Part shown: positions 42,978-52,076 of the stretch, piece by piece
Position numbering within the stretch: the first letter of the stretch is position 1
Layout of the letters: the number at the start of each line of letters is the position of its first letter
Assembly: GCF_003003005.1 (NCBI RefSeq)
Contig: NZ_PVTR01000008.1
Coordinates: forward strand, 186,001 to 250,000
Length of the DNA: 64,000 bases
Origin: Mongoliibacter ruber
Lineage (GTDB): Bacteria > Bacteroidota > Bacteroidia > Cytophagales > Cyclobacteriaceae
Reading direction: 5' to 3'
Program-made: the position numbers and the translations under genes
Notes under the pieces: model-generated
What the model was told of the DNA's origin: nothing
What the model saw: only the letters and a program-made list of their open reading frames with translations
Database searches by the model: none

Positions 42978-44240
42978 CTAATACCCATACTTCCCTTTCC
43001 ATCTGGAATTCAAATACTTTCTGAGTTCATTTTCACGGGCATTATTGCCTGGGTCATAGAGTTTGGAGTTCTTGATTTCATCAGGCAAAAATTCCTGAGC
43101 TACAAAATTCCCTTCATAGTCATGTGAATACTTATACTCCTTGCCATAGTTGAGATCTTTCATCAACTTGGTTGGAGCATTGCGCAAGTGCAGTGGAACA
43201 GAAAGGTCGCCTTTTTCTCTAACCAAGGCCTGCGCTTTATTGATCGCCATATAAGAGGCATTGCTTTTAGGGCTGCTTGCCAAATACGTGACGCACTGAG
43301 AAAGAATTATTCTTGCCTCTGGATAACCTATGATTTTCACTGCTTCAAAACAATTGGTTGCCAATAACAAAGCATTTGGATTGGCATTGCCAACATCTTC
43401 AGAGGCCAGAATGACTAAGCGGCGTGCGATAAACTTCACATCTTCTCCCCCCTCTATCATTCTCGCCAACCAATACACCGCTGCATTGGGATCAGACCCC
43501 CGGATGGATTTGATAAAAGCAGAAATGATGTCATAATGTTGTTCGCCTGACTTGTCATACAAAGCTACTTTTTGCTGCGCGATGGTGGTCACGATTTCAT
43601 TTGTAATCACACAGGGCTCTTCATTGATTCCTTCGATGACAATTTCAAACAGGTTCAATAATTTCCGGCCATCTCCTCCAGACAGCCTCAACAAAGCTTC
43701 AGTTTCTTTTAACTCAACAGTTTTCTTTTTTAGCAGAATATCCTTTTCCAAAGCCTGAACCAGCATACCTTCCAATTCAGATTTGCCCAGTGGATTTAAA
43801 GTGAAAACCTGACACCTTGAAAGCAAGGCAGCATTGACTTCAAAAGATGGGTTTTCAGTTGTTGCTCCTATCAAGCGGATCACACCTTTCTCTACCGCTC
43901 CCAATAAGGCATCTTGTTGAGATTTGTTGAAGCGGTGGATTTCATCAATAAAAAGTACCACGCCCATTTGAAACCTAGCTTTCTCGATTACTTCACGGAT
44001 ATCCTTCACTCCAGAGCTGATCGCACTCAAAGTATAAAAAGGAGCTTTTATTTCATTGGCTATGATATTGGCAATGGTGGTCTTGCCCACTCCCGGAGGT
44101 CCCCAAAGGATCAGCGAGGGCACATTACCGGATTTTATGGCTTTATGCAAAAAAGAAGTTGGCGCCGAAAGGTGTTCCTGTCCAATAAGTTCTTCCAAAC
44201 TTGTCGGACGCATTCTTTCTGCCAGTGGGGTATTGCTCAT
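42978..44240 (-). CDS. rarA: Replication-associated recombination protein A (AAA+ ATPase)
   Basis: 420 aa of the RarA/MgsA/WRNIP1 family, related to clamp loaders and active at stalled replication forks. Starts MSNTPLAERMRPTSLEELIGQEHL. Walker A GPPGVGKTT, Walker B LFIDEIHRFNKSQQD, sensor 1 IGATTENPSFEVNAALLSRC and the C-terminal block RGSDPNAAVYWLARMIEGGED typical of RarA. Cytoplasmic. Alone on its strand, with the yefM-yoeB pair divergent upstream. Confidence 0.95.
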   Translation of the reverse strand: MSNTPLAERMRPTSLEELIGQEHLSAPTSFLHKAIKSGNVPSLILWGPPGVGKTTIANIIANEIKAPFYTLSAISSGVKDIREVIEKARFQMGVVLFIDEIHRFNKSQQDALLGAVEKGVIRLIGATTENPSFEVNAALLSRCQVFTLNPLGKSELEGMLVQALEKDILLKKKTVELKETEALLRLSGGDGRKLLNLFEIVIEGINEEPCVITNEIVTTIAQQKVALYDKSGEQHYDIISAFIKSIRGSDPNAAVYWLARMIEGGEDVKFIARRLVILASEDVGNANPNALLLATNCFEAVKIIGYPEARIILSQCVTYLASSPKSNASYMAINKAQALVREKGDLSVPLHLRNAPTKLMKDLNYGKEYKYSHDYEGNFVAQEFLPDEIKNSKLYDPGNNARENELRKYLNSRWKGKYGY

Positions 44241-44344
44241 TTTTCATTTGGATTTATAAAAATGCAAATTAACAATATGCTTTGGCTTTGCGGGATAATT
44301 GCACGAATAAAGGTGTGCAAAGAAAACTTAATCACTAAGAAAGA

Positions 44345-44362
44345 GTACAACAAATTGTACAA
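44345..44362 (+). promoter_or_regulatory. Likely YefM operator
   Basis: GTACAA-CAAA-TTGTAC is a 16-nt inverted repeat, and the right arm forms TTGTACAA with a TGTACA core (44356-44361). TGTACA-core palindromes are the known YefM binding sites in E. coli. The site lies 39 bp before the yefM-like ATG. Confidence 0.65.
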
Positions 44363-44400
44363 TAAAAATACTGTTTTTATCTTGTGAAAAAATTAAAACT

Positions 44401-44652
44401 ATGGAAATCACTAGCTATTCCAATTTCAGGCAAAACCTAAAATCATTTTTAGATAAAGTTTTTATAGACAAAGAACCCTTATTCGTAACAAGGTCAAATG
44501 GTGAGGATGTTGTAGTACTTTCAAAATCAGATTACGAAAGCATGCAAGAGACTTTTTATCTGCTTAAAAGCCCAAAAAATGCGGAAAGATTGATGAAAGG
44601 GCTTAAAGAATATGAAAATATGAAAGGACAGGAAAGGTCACTAATTGAATAA
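44401..44652 (+). CDS. yefM: YefM/Phd-type antitoxin
   Basis: 83 aa. MEITSYSNFRQNLKSFLDKVFIDKEPLFVTR followed by VVVLSKSDYESMQET is the YefM/Phd fold: N-terminal DNA-binding dimer and a C-terminal, probably disordered, toxin-binding tail. The gene precedes the toxin with a 5-bp gap, and its putative operator lies just upstream. It both neutralises YoeB and represses the operon, alone or with the toxin. Confidence 0.9.
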   Translation: MEITSYSNFRQNLKSFLDKVFIDKEPLFVTRSNGEDVVVLSKSDYESMQETFYLLKSPKNAERLMKGLKEYENMKGQERSLIE

Positions 44653-44657
44653 CTCTT

Positions 44658-44912
44658 ATGAAAATTATTTTTTTAGATTCTGCCTGGGAAGATTACTTAT
44701 TTTGGCAGCAACAGGATAAAAAAACTTTGAAAAAAATTAATTTGTTAATCAAGGATGCCCAAAGATCACCCTTTGAAGGTTTGGGTAAACCTGAGCCTTT
44801 GAAACATCATCTTTCAGGCTGGTGGTCGAGAAGGATTGACCTTGAACATAGGTTGATCTATAAGCTAGAAGATGACTCGCTCATCATAATGCAGTGCAGA
44901 TACCATTATTGA
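44658..44912 (+). CDS. yoeB: YoeB/Txe-type mRNA interferase toxin
   Basis: 84 aa RelE-fold toxin that cleaves mRNA in the ribosomal A site. Clear YoeB pattern: DSAWEDYLFWQQQDKKTLKKIN, GKPEPLKHHLSGWWSRRIDLEHRLIYK and the C-terminal CRYHY with the conserved catalytic His and C-terminal Tyr. Fifth-base spacing from the antitoxin stop implies coupled translation. The module appears complete and functional. Confidence 0.93.
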   Translation: MKIIFLDSAWEDYLFWQQQDKKTLKKINLLIKDAQRSPFEGLGKPEPLKHHLSGWWSRRIDLEHRLIYKLEDDSLIIMQCRYHY

Positions 44913-44969
44913 CTTATAGTTCAGAACCTTTAACCGCTTTCTCCAATTCCTCCTGAAACAGATCAAAAT

Positions 44970-46181
44970 CTATTGTAAAAGCTCAAAAAATGCCCTTACA
45001 TCTTGAATTATGATTGACTTTTCATTTACAATCAACTGGTCATTTTGTGTCAAAGTGATAATAAAGCCCTTATCCATTTCAAAAAAATTCATTGCCTCAA
45101 CCAAACCAGCCACTTCCCTATCCCTATTATCGGGATGTAGATTTTCCGTAACCTGTATCAGCCATTTACAAACAGAGCCCTCAAAAACCACAAAATCACA
45201 CTCCTGCCTATCTTTGAAGTAATACAGCTTTTTGTTTTTTTTCCTGAAATTCAAATAAACAAGATTCTCCAAAAGCCTACCCTTATCCTTTGTAAAACTC
45301 AATGAATTGGATTTGGCAAATCCGTTATCAATGCAATAAACTTTCTTGGGATTTTTCGATATACTTTTAGAGGACCAACTGAAACGTGGTAGGAAAAACA
45401 GCAAATAGGAATCTTCCATCCAAGACAGGTAATCTGATACAGTGGTAGGAGAACCGACATTGAACGTATTACGGATACCGTTGAAACTTACCTCTTTCCC
45501 AATATTGGATATTAGAAAAAGAGCGATATCCATCAGGACATGGGTATTTTTTATCCCATACCTGATAGCTATATCCCTATACAAGATGTCTTTCAGTAAC
45601 ATCTGAAGTATTTCAGGATTTTGATCTCTTAGGAATTCGGGAAAGCCACCTTTGACCACATAGTCATTGAAATTTTCCTGACTATCATCTAGGCCTAAAA
45701 ATGTGAGGTATTCTTTATATGAAAAGGGGAATACTTCATGACTGAGATATCTACCGGTCAATCTTGTACCCATTTCTCTGCTCAAAAGTGAAGCATTCGA
45801 ACCTGTGACAAATACTTTCTCCACTCTTTCATGTAGCTGTCTCACAAAAATCTCCCAACCCTCCACGTTCTGGATTTCATCAAAAAAGTAAGCTTCTACA
45901 TCCTCTCCCATGATTTCATCTAACTTTGAGAAGTCCCCTACTTCAAAACCAAATACTCTTGAATCTTCAAAATTAAAATAGGCGACTTTTTCAAAATATT
46001 TTTTGACTATCTGTCGCATCAGGGTACTCTTTCCAGATCTTCTTATACCTGAAATCACCTCGACATGAGTAGAGGATGGTTTGAATATCTCTAACGTGTC
46101 ACGTTTGATGAAACCAAAATCTTTGGCTAAAACACGTTTTTGACCATCGTATGCGGCTTCTATATCTTCCTTAAAAACCAT
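44970..46181 (-). CDS. ATP-binding protein with DUF4143 domain
   Basis: 403 aa. N-terminal AAA domain: Walker A GIRRSGKSTLMRQ, Walker B AYFFDEIQNVEGWE and sensor VFVTGSNASLLSREMGTRLTGR. The central and C-terminal part is DUF4143: SNIGKEVSFNGIRNTFNVGSPTTVSDYLSWMEDSYLLF and the PD-(D/E)XK-like YYFKDRQECDFVVFEG. These proteins are widespread, often in accessory regions, with unknown substrate. It sits beside a TA pair and upstream of threonine aldolase, with a 307-bp leader (46182-46488) holding AACGTA repeats and no gene. Confidence 0.88.
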   Translation of the reverse strand: MVFKEDIEAAYDGQKRVLAKDFGFIKRDTLEIFKPSSTHVEVISGIRRSGKSTLMRQIVKKYFEKVAYFNFEDSRVFGFEVGDFSKLDEIMGEDVEAYFFDEIQNVEGWEIFVRQLHERVEKVFVTGSNASLLSREMGTRLTGRYLSHEVFPFSYKEYLTFLGLDDSQENFNDYVVKGGFPEFLRDQNPEILQMLLKDILYRDIAIRYGIKNTHVLMDIALFLISNIGKEVSFNGIRNTFNVGSPTTVSDYLSWMEDSYLLFFLPRFSWSSKSISKNPKKVYCIDNGFAKSNSLSFTKDKGRLLENLVYLNFRKKNKKLYYFKDRQECDFVVFEGSVCKWLIQVTENLHPDNRDREVAGLVEAMNFFEMDKGFIITLTQNDQLIVNEKSIIIQDVRAFFELLQ

Positions 46182-46418
46182 GGATATAAGTAATTTACAT
46201 CACAAAGATAAAGTTTATTTTGTAAAAGTAAATTATCTTACATTATAAACGTATAAAGGTTTACGTTTACAACGTAAGGTTATAAATAGTGCTTCCTTGT
46301 GTCTCTAAAGGTTAGTCACTGCCAGATTTTTTATTCAAGCTTTGAATATCATCAAATTCCAATCTGAAATTATTGATAGTATTTCGCGGAAATTGATATA
46401 TGGCTGAGCTATTTCTAC

Positions 46419-46439
46419 TTTATTTCACGAAGTATATTT
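46419..46439. repeat. 21-bp inverted repeat, left copy (around threonine aldolase)
   Basis: TTTATTTCACGAAGTATATTT matches the reverse complement of 47533-47553 at 20 of 21 positions. Related motifs (GCGAAGCATATAT, ATCACGAAGTGAATAT) follow at 46441-46488, and GTAGAAATA-type sequence also appears at 14352-14395. Confidence 0.55.
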
Positions 46440-46488
46440 AGCGAAGCATATATCCATCAATATCCACCTAATATCACGAAGTGAATAT

Positions 46489-47505
46489 CTATTCAATATC
46501 TTTCAATCTTTCCCCAAATCTCTCCAACATCTCATCATCAAAATCCAAATGCGTCACAAACCTGATTTGATCCTTGCCGAATTTGACAGCCTTGATGTCT
46601 TGGGCATTTAACTTTTCCAGCATTTCGGCAGGGGTAATTCCAGACAATTTTGCAATTACAATATTGGTCATGACAGGGAATACTTCAGCAACCAAGGAGT
46701 GTTGGTCCAACATTCCCCCCAATTTTCTCGCCCTTGCATGGTCCTCCTTCAATCGCTCAATATGATGATCCAAGGCATAGATTGCCGCTGCCGCCAAGAA
46801 ACCTCCCTGACGCATACCGCCACCAAAAGCTTTTCTAACTTTTCTGGCTCTCTTAATATCAGCTTTAGTTCCCAATAACACTGAACCCACAGGACAACCC
46901 AAACCTTTACTCAAACAAATGGAAATCGTATCAAACATCGCTCCCCAATCTTTAGGACTTTCACCCGATTCTACCAAAGCATTGAAAATGCGAGCACCAT
47001 CCAAATGCAATTTCAAACCGTGTTGCTCACAGATGGCTTTGATAGGCCTGATTTCTTCCAAAGTATAAATGCTTCCTCCGCCTTTGTTCATCGTGTTCTC
47101 CAAAGAAACCAATGTCGTCTCAGGTGCATGTACGTCATCTGGATTGATGGAATCTAGGATATCCTGAGGACTGATTTTACCATAAGCACCATCCAGCAAC
47201 TTCACAGAAGCATGGGAATTGGACATGATACCGCCACCTTCGTAGAGGTAGATATGTGAATATTTATGGCAAATCACCTCTGTCTGCAAACCCGTATGCA
47301 AGCGAATGGCGATCTGATTGGTCATGGTGCCTGATGGGCAAAACAAACCCGCTTCCATGCCAAACATTTCCGCCAACTTTTGCTCCAATGCATTCACCGT
47401 AGGGTCTTCCCCAAAGACATCATCCCCGATTTCCGCAGCCCACATGGCTTTCAGCATTCCTTGAGTCGGTTTAGTTAGGGTATCACTTCTTAGATCTATT
47501 ATCAT
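46489..47505 (-). CDS. ltaE: Low-specificity L-threonine aldolase
   Basis: 338 aa PLP enzyme that cleaves L-threonine/L-allo-threonine to glycine and acetaldehyde. Starts MIIDLRSDTLTKPTQGMLKAM (the family signature begins DLRSDT). GDDVFGEDPTVNALE, LEGARIF-like LHLDGARIFNALV and ISICLSKGLGCPVGSVLLG (PLP Lys in SKGLG) are all present. Ordinary in sequence, but framed by 21-bp inverted repeats. Confidence 0.95.
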   Translation of the reverse strand: MIIDLRSDTLTKPTQGMLKAMWAAEIGDDVFGEDPTVNALEQKLAEMFGMEAGLFCPSGTMTNQIAIRLHTGLQTEVICHKYSHIYLYEGGGIMSNSHASVKLLDGAYGKISPQDILDSINPDDVHAPETTLVSLENTMNKGGGSIYTLEEIRPIKAICEQHGLKLHLDGARIFNALVESGESPKDWGAMFDTISICLSKGLGCPVGSVLLGTKADIKRARKVRKAFGGGMRQGGFLAAAAIYALDHHIERLKEDHARARKLGGMLDQHSLVAEVFPVMTNIVIAKLSGITPAEMLEKLNAQDIKAVKFGKDQIRFVTHLDFDDEMLERFGERLKDIE

Positions 47506-47532
47506 ATGCTCTATTTAAAGGATGTGCAGTAG

Positions 47533-47553
47533 AAATATACTGCGTGAAATAAA
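47533..47553. repeat. 21-bp inverted repeat, right copy
   Basis: Reverse complement of the left copy at 46419-46439 with one mismatch, 28 bp before the threonine aldolase start. Together the copies span the gene plus about 50 bp on each side, but no transposase or target-site duplication was seen. Confidence 0.55.
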
Positions 47554-47659
47554 TTGAAATATACTTTCAGTGATATAATATCAAGCATCATACGTTTTTA
47601 TAAGTACCTCATTACGCTTAAAACTAAATGTTATTTCTACTATATTTCTATAAATTATT

Positions 47660-48595
47660 TCAATGATATTTCAAATATTTCATTTTCGAACTTTTATCTG
47701 GTATTAAGCCCCTAATCGCCTCAGCAGCCTCTATCGGCCTATCTGTTGCAAGGATGTCGGCTCCGTTGTTGATGAGTTCAGTATAAACCTGATCTCCTCG
47801 AGCGATGGCACTCCGGTCAAGGTTACCCATGGTGCCCAGAATGGTAAAGACTCCTTTTTCATGCAACATCTGGTTGAATTCGGCTGGTCTTTCAGAAAGA
47901 CCGGTAAAAGCTATCCACCTGTCAACAGGAATACCGGAATTTTCAAACCTTTCGAGTTCTTCCTCATTCCTGATTGTAACTGAAAGCATCAGTTCGGGAT
48001 GCAAACGGTGCACTTTTATGGCCGCTCCCACACTGTAGGTAATCACAGCTGCATAGGGTTCGGCATTATATTTTTTGATGGCTTCCACGACAAGTTCAAA
48101 GGGTACCTCACGTTTGACATCCACAGTAAAAACTGTTTTTCCTTTTCCCCACTCCAACACTTCTTCTAAAGTTGGAATAAGGAAATCGGTCAAGTTCCCA
48201 TCATTATCCTTCAATCTCAGTGCTCTGATTTCTTCAAAGGTGTGATCAATGACCTTACCCGTACCATTAGATGTTCTATCCAGTGTATTGTCATGCATGA
48301 GTACCATCACAGAGTCTTTGGTCAGTGCGACATCAAATTCGAGGATAGAAGGCGTATGAAGAAGTGTGTTTTCAAAAGTCTCAATGCAGTTTTCCGGGAA
48401 CCTAGGATATGGTCCCCCTCTATGTGCAGAGACCATAGGAATTCGATCAGGTGTCCAAATGTAAAAATCTTCCATTTCTGAAAGGCTTTCAACTTGAATT
48501 ATATGAATCTGATCCTGATTTTGTTTTTTACAGGAAACAAAGGCAAGTCCAGCCAATACAGCTGTAATGAGAAAAGCTCTATTTTTCATCAACAT
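47660..48595 (-). CDS. Glycerophosphodiester phosphodiesterase lipoprotein
   Basis: 311 aa from ATG 48595 (MLMKNRAFL; ATG 48589 also fits). Lipobox AFVSC gives a lipoprotein. GDPD TIM barrel: VSAHRGGPYPRFPENCIETFEN (catalytic His-Arg and Glu), EFDVALTKDSVMVLMHDNTLDRTSNGTG (second His) and AERPIEAAEAI near the end. It hydrolyses glycerophosphodiesters to glycerol-3-phosphate in the periplasm. The open frame runs 54 codons upstream, but that part is antisense-like and has no signal peptide. It overlaps the DUF2721 gene by 17 bp. Confidence 0.9.
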   Translation of the reverse strand: MLMKNRAFLITAVLAGLAFVSCKKQNQDQIHIIQVESLSEMEDFYIWTPDRIPMVSAHRGGPYPRFPENCIETFENTLLHTPSILEFDVALTKDSVMVLMHDNTLDRTSNGTGKVIDHTFEEIRALRLKDNDGNLTDFLIPTLEEVLEWGKGKTVFTVDVKREVPFELVVEAIKKYNAEPYAAVITYSVGAAIKVHRLHPELMLSVTIRNEEELERFENSGIPVDRWIAFTGLSERPAEFNQMLHEKGVFTILGTMGNLDRSAIARGDQVYTELINNGADILATDRPIEAAEAIRGLIPDKSSKMKYLKYH

Positions 48596-49037
48596 TTTTA
48601 TCTTTTTTAAACCAAAAATCAAGGCTGGCAGATCTTGATCGGAATAAGTCTTCCATATCCTGAATCTCCAGATTAAGTGCTTTATTGGAGACCATAATTT
48701 CCACAAAAGAAATGGCCAATGAAACCAAAAGTGCGAACATACTCCCAATAAATACATAATTGGCAGCTTGCTGTGCTTCGATAAAAATCAGATACATACA
48801 GATCACACAAAGCAAAAAGCTTAGGACCCCACAAAGCTGCATGTATTTGATCATACTGAGTCGGCTTTTGAGATTTTGGATCTGCCCGATAATGATCTTT
48901 TCATCTGGATTTTCCAAATATTTTTTGTGCAGTCCCCTGATCAGGTTAGCAGTAGCCAAAAATCTATTGGTAAATGCCAGCATCATGAGTGTGATGGCGG
49001 AAAATAACAAAGCTGGTGTGGAGAGTTGGAGTTCCAT
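48579..49037 (-). CDS. DUF2721-family membrane protein
   Basis: 152 aa with three hydrophobic segments (about 8-30, 67-88 and 92-113) joined by a charged linker (LIRGLHKKYLENPDEK) and ending in a hydrophilic tail. Matches the small DUF2721 family of unknown function (LSTPALLFSAITLMMLAFTNR, LSMIKYMQLCGVLSFLLCV). It overlaps the GDPD start, so the two are co-transcribed; a role with the lipoprotein phosphodiesterase is only a guess. Confidence 0.78.
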   Translation of the reverse strand: MELQLSTPALLFSAITLMMLAFTNRFLATANLIRGLHKKYLENPDEKIIIGQIQNLKSRLSMIKYMQLCGVLSFLLCVICMYLIFIEAQQAANYVFIGSMFALLVSLAISFVEIMVSNKALNLEIQDMEDLFRSRSASLDFWFKKDKNVDEK

Positions 49038-49127
49038 TCATTCTTTACTTTAATGAAAGGCTAAATTAATCAATCCTATTTTAAACATACTCAATATATT
49101 TTGGACCTATTATTTAATTCGAAAAAG

Positions 49128-49165
49128 AAAACCCCAAACCAAGCTATAGCTCAGTTTGGGGTTTT
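49128..49165. terminator. Bidirectional terminator
   Basis: AAAACCCCAAAC (49128-49139) pairs with GTTTGGGGTTTT (49154-49165), and an inner AGCTATAGCT adds to the structure. It lies between the anti-sigma gene end (49196) and the DUF2721 gene, and has T runs on both strands. Confidence 0.85.
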
Positions 49166-49195
49166 ATATGATTTGGTTAAGGTCTTTAATTTTTA

Positions 49196-50014
49196 TCACC
49201 CAACATTACCGATCACTACCAAATTCTCTAAGGTAGGACTATCGGAACCACCTTTCGGCTCTATAGTGACCGCGAAAGTACCTGCTGCAGCCACAGCTTC
49301 CATTTGCTGAAGGCTATATTTCTGGCCTGGATTGATCAATCCTATACCTACCGGGCCATCGTCTCCGATTGCCCAAAGCTGATAGTCTCTACCTTCATCC
49401 AAATCAGCCAATGTATTCACTGAAATAAACACAGATTGTTTTCCTTGGTCCCACCAAACATCAATGGCAGCATCTTTTTGGATTTCAAAAGGATCTCCAC
49501 TCATTGGGATTCTCTCGAAGTTACCTGCAAGGAGCGTTTCAAGCTGGGTATCTACTTGCTCATAGTTAACTTTATATTGATCCAATTCCTCTGCAAGTAC
49601 TGATTGCTCTTGTAACAATGCGGTAAACCTATTGTCCAGGTTTTGGTATTGAAGGGCAAAGAAAACCGCTGCTATCGTAGCAATCACAGCTGTCACACAT
49701 GCGGCAACAAAATATGATTTCCAAGGGGTAAGAACCACCTCTTTGGAGGCTGGTTTGGGTGCTACAGAAGATTTTTCTGCAGCAACAAAATCATCCTCAA
49801 GGGAATCAAAGATTTTGGCTTTCACTTTGGCTGAAGGAGCTTTCCCTGTTTTGTTATCAAACTCAAAGAAGGCTGCTTCTACCTGATCCAGTTCGGCCTG
49901 GATTTCAGGATATTTTTTGGCCATGCGAATGACTTCCTCTCTCTCCCTCTCACTCAATTCTCCTAAAACAAAGAGTTCGAGCTTTCCTGTCGATATGTAA
50001 TTTTGAATATCCAC
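49196..50014 (-). CDS. Anti-sigma factor (RskA-type)
   Basis: 272 aa, start GTG (the G of the sigma TAG overlaps: TAGTG). N-terminal cytoplasmic region with GELSEREREEVIRMAKKYPEIQ, a TM segment (about 110-130, YFVAACVTAVIATIAAVFFAL), a coiled linker and the RskA-like periplasmic domain (VWWDQGKQSVFISVN, DYQLWAIGDDGPVGIGLINPG). It holds the ECF sigma factor inactive at the membrane until released, probably by proteolysis; the signal is unknown. No typical ZAS zinc motif is seen. Confidence 0.88.
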   Translation of the reverse strand: MDIQNYISTGKLELFVLGELSEREREEVIRMAKKYPEIQAELDQVEAAFFEFDNKTGKAPSAKVKAKIFDSLEDDFVAAEKSSVAPKPASKEVVLTPWKSYFVAACVTAVIATIAAVFFALQYQNLDNRFTALLQEQSVLAEELDQYKVNYEQVDTQLETLLAGNFERIPMSGDPFEIQKDAAIDVWWDQGKQSVFISVNTLADLDEGRDYQLWAIGDDGPVGIGLINPGQKYSLQQMEAVAAAGTFAVTIEPKGGSDSPTLENLVVIGNVG

Positions 50015-50547
50015 TAGATTTTTTCTAAATTCTTTTTCAATAAATTAATAGCTGCACGGATTCTCGATTTGACTGTCCCTAAGGGGATGTCGAATTCTTC
50101 TGCTATCTCGGAGTGGGTGTATCCCTTGAAGTAGATGCATTCGACTACAAACCGCTGTTCCGCATTCAAGTCGAGGAGGAGTTCTTTGACGCCTATTCCA
50201 TCTACCAGTTCGGATGTACCTGATTCGCTTTCCAATCCATATACGTAGTCATCTATCGTATTGGTCTTACTGCCTTGTGAAAACTCCTTTGATCTGGTTT
50301 TATCAATAGCTGCATTTCGGCAAATATTGGCCATCCAAGTGTACAAGCGACCTTTTGACTCGTCATAACTGTCTATTTTTCTGGTAATCTTGATGAAGGA
50401 GTCATGAAAGACTTCTTCTACAATATCCGGATCGGTGATAATCCTGCCAATGACCGTAAATAGTGCCCTGGAATATTTTTCGTAGAGATATTCTACGGTC
50501 TTTCTATCCCGTGCCCTAAGTCCGGCTATAAGTTCTTTCTCTTCCAA
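50014..50547 (-). CDS. ECF-type RNA polymerase sigma factor
   Basis: 177 aa. Region 2 (ALFTVIGRIITDPDIVEEVFHDSFIKITRKIDSYDESKGRLYTWMANICRNAAID) and region 4 (LNAEQRFVVECIYFKGYTHSEIAEEFDIPLGTVKSRIRAAI) are both present, with a normal linker. Pairs with the anti-sigma gene, which starts within its stop codon. The target regulon cannot be read from this window; no promoter of the pair was identified. Confidence 0.93.
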   Translation of the reverse strand: MEEKELIAGLRARDRKTVEYLYEKYSRALFTVIGRIITDPDIVEEVFHDSFIKITRKIDSYDESKGRLYTWMANICRNAAIDKTRSKEFSQGSKTNTIDDYVYGLESESGTSELVDGIGVKELLLDLNAEQRFVVECIYFKGYTHSEIAEEFDIPLGTVKSRIRAAINLLKKNLEKI

Positions 50548-50588
50548 TTTTTATTACTTTATGGAACCATTATTCCTTTTAAAAAGAA

Positions 50589-50620
50589 AAACACAAGACC
50601 AAATATTTGATCTTGTGTTT
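50589..50620 (-). terminator. Intrinsic terminator between lpdA and the sigma gene
   Basis: Stem AAACACAAGA...TCTTGTGTTT with a central AAATATTT, 16 bp stem with one mismatch. On the minus strand it is followed by a T-rich run, so it terminates lpdA. Confidence 0.8.
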
Positions 50621-50643
50621 CCAATATAGCGATATTTTTAAAA

Positions 50644-52044
50644 TTATAAATGTATCACCTCATCATATGCAGCTGCGGCTGCTTCCATTATCGCTTCGGA
50701 CATGGTTGGGTGAGGATGAACAGTCTTCACCAATTCCATTCCTGTAGTCTCAAGCTTACGGATAGCCACAATCTCAGCGATCATTTCTGTTACATTGGCA
50801 CCTATCATGTGTGCGCCAAGCAATTCACCATACTTTGCATCAAAGATCAATTTAACAAAACCATCTTTGGCTCCGGCAGCTGAAGCCTTACCAGAAGCTG
50901 AAAAAGGAAATTTACCCACTTTGATATCATATCCTGCTTCTTTGGCTTTGGCTTCTGTGTAACCTACAGAAGAGATCTCCGGACTGCAATAAGTACAACC
51001 TGGGATATTATTGTAATCTAAGGCATCAGGATGGTGCCCTGCTATTTTTTCTACGCAAATAATTCCTTCAGCTGAAGCCACGTGCGCCAATGCCGGACCA
51101 GGAGTCACGTCACCGATAGCGTAGTATCCCGGCATATTGGTCTTGTAGTACTCATCTACTTGGATTTTACCTTTGTCCACCAAAATACCCACATCTTCCA
51201 ATCCAATATTTTCCACATTGGAAACTACACCTACCGCAGAAAGTACGATATCACACTCTATCGTAGATTCATTTCCTTTTTTATCTTTTACGCTGACTTT
51301 ACATCCTTTTCCTTTGGTATCTACCGCAGTTACTTCGGTGCTGGTCATGATCTTCATACCTGCCTTTTTGTAGATTTTTTCCAAAGCTTTGGATACTTCT
51401 TCGTCCTCATTTGGCACGATCCTATCCATGAATTCAACAATGGTTACTTCTACACCAATAGCACCGTATACATAGGCAAATTCGACCCCAATGGCACCTG
51501 AACCCACTACGACCATTTTCTCTGGCTTTTTATCCAATGTCATGGCTTTGCGGTAGCCTACTATCTTTTTGTCGTCAATCTTCAATGAAGGTAATTCTCT
51601 CGCTCTACCACCTGTCGCAATAATGATGTTGTCTGCAGAATAGGTAGTCTTCTTACCATCTTTATCTTCAACTTCTACTTTCTTGCCCGGCTTTACTTTA
51701 CCCCAACCTAGGATTTGATCAATTTTATTCTTTTTCATCAAAAATTGAACTCCCTTAGACATGCCACCTGCTACGTCACGGCTTCTTTTGATCATGCTGG
51801 TAAAATCCACTTCCGCATCTTTTACCTTGATGCCGTAATCTTCCGAATGGTTGATATATTCGAAAACCTGTGCACTTTTGATCAAAGCCTTGGTAGGAAT
51901 ACAACCCCAGTTGAGGCAGATACCCCCCAACTCAGCGGCTTCCACAATAGCAGTTTTGAGCCCCAATTGTGAAGCGCGGATTGCCGCCACATAACCTCCG
52001 GGACCAGAACCTAAAACAATCAAATCATATTTTGTCGAAGACAT
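50644..52044 (-). CDS. lpdA: Dihydrolipoyl dehydrogenase
   Basis: 466 aa flavoprotein, E3 subunit of 2-oxoacid dehydrogenase complexes and of the glycine cleavage system. Redox-active pair in GGICLNWGCIPTKAL (CxxxxC), FAD motif GSGPGGYVAAI, NAD motif VVVGSGAIGVEFAYVYG, and C-terminal catalytic His-Glu in TVHPHPTMSEAIMEAA. It reoxidises lipoamide with NAD+. It stands alone with its own promoter; E1 and E2 genes are not in the window. Confidence 0.96.
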   Translation of the reverse strand: MSSTKYDLIVLGSGPGGYVAAIRASQLGLKTAIVEAAELGGICLNWGCIPTKALIKSAQVFEYINHSEDYGIKVKDAEVDFTSMIKRSRDVAGGMSKGVQFLMKKNKIDQILGWGKVKPGKKVEVEDKDGKKTTYSADNIIIATGGRARELPSLKIDDKKIVGYRKAMTLDKKPEKMVVVGSGAIGVEFAYVYGAIGVEVTIVEFMDRIVPNEDEEVSKALEKIYKKAGMKIMTSTEVTAVDTKGKGCKVSVKDKKGNESTIECDIVLSAVGVVSNVENIGLEDVGILVDKGKIQVDEYYKTNMPGYYAIGDVTPGPALAHVASAEGIICVEKIAGHHPDALDYNNIPGCTYCSPEISSVGYTEAKAKEAGYDIKVGKFPFSASGKASAAGAKDGFVKLIFDAKYGELLGAHMIGANVTEMIAEIVAIRKLETTGMELVKTVHPHPTMSEAIMEAAAAAYDEVIHL

Positions 52045-52076
52045 ATTCTTTTTGTTTAATTTTCAAATAAGCTATG

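Noticed and set aside
46489-47505. Threonine aldolase as a transposon passenger
   Set aside because: Inverted repeats alone, with no transposase or target duplication; the repeat motif also occurs elsewhere in the window.
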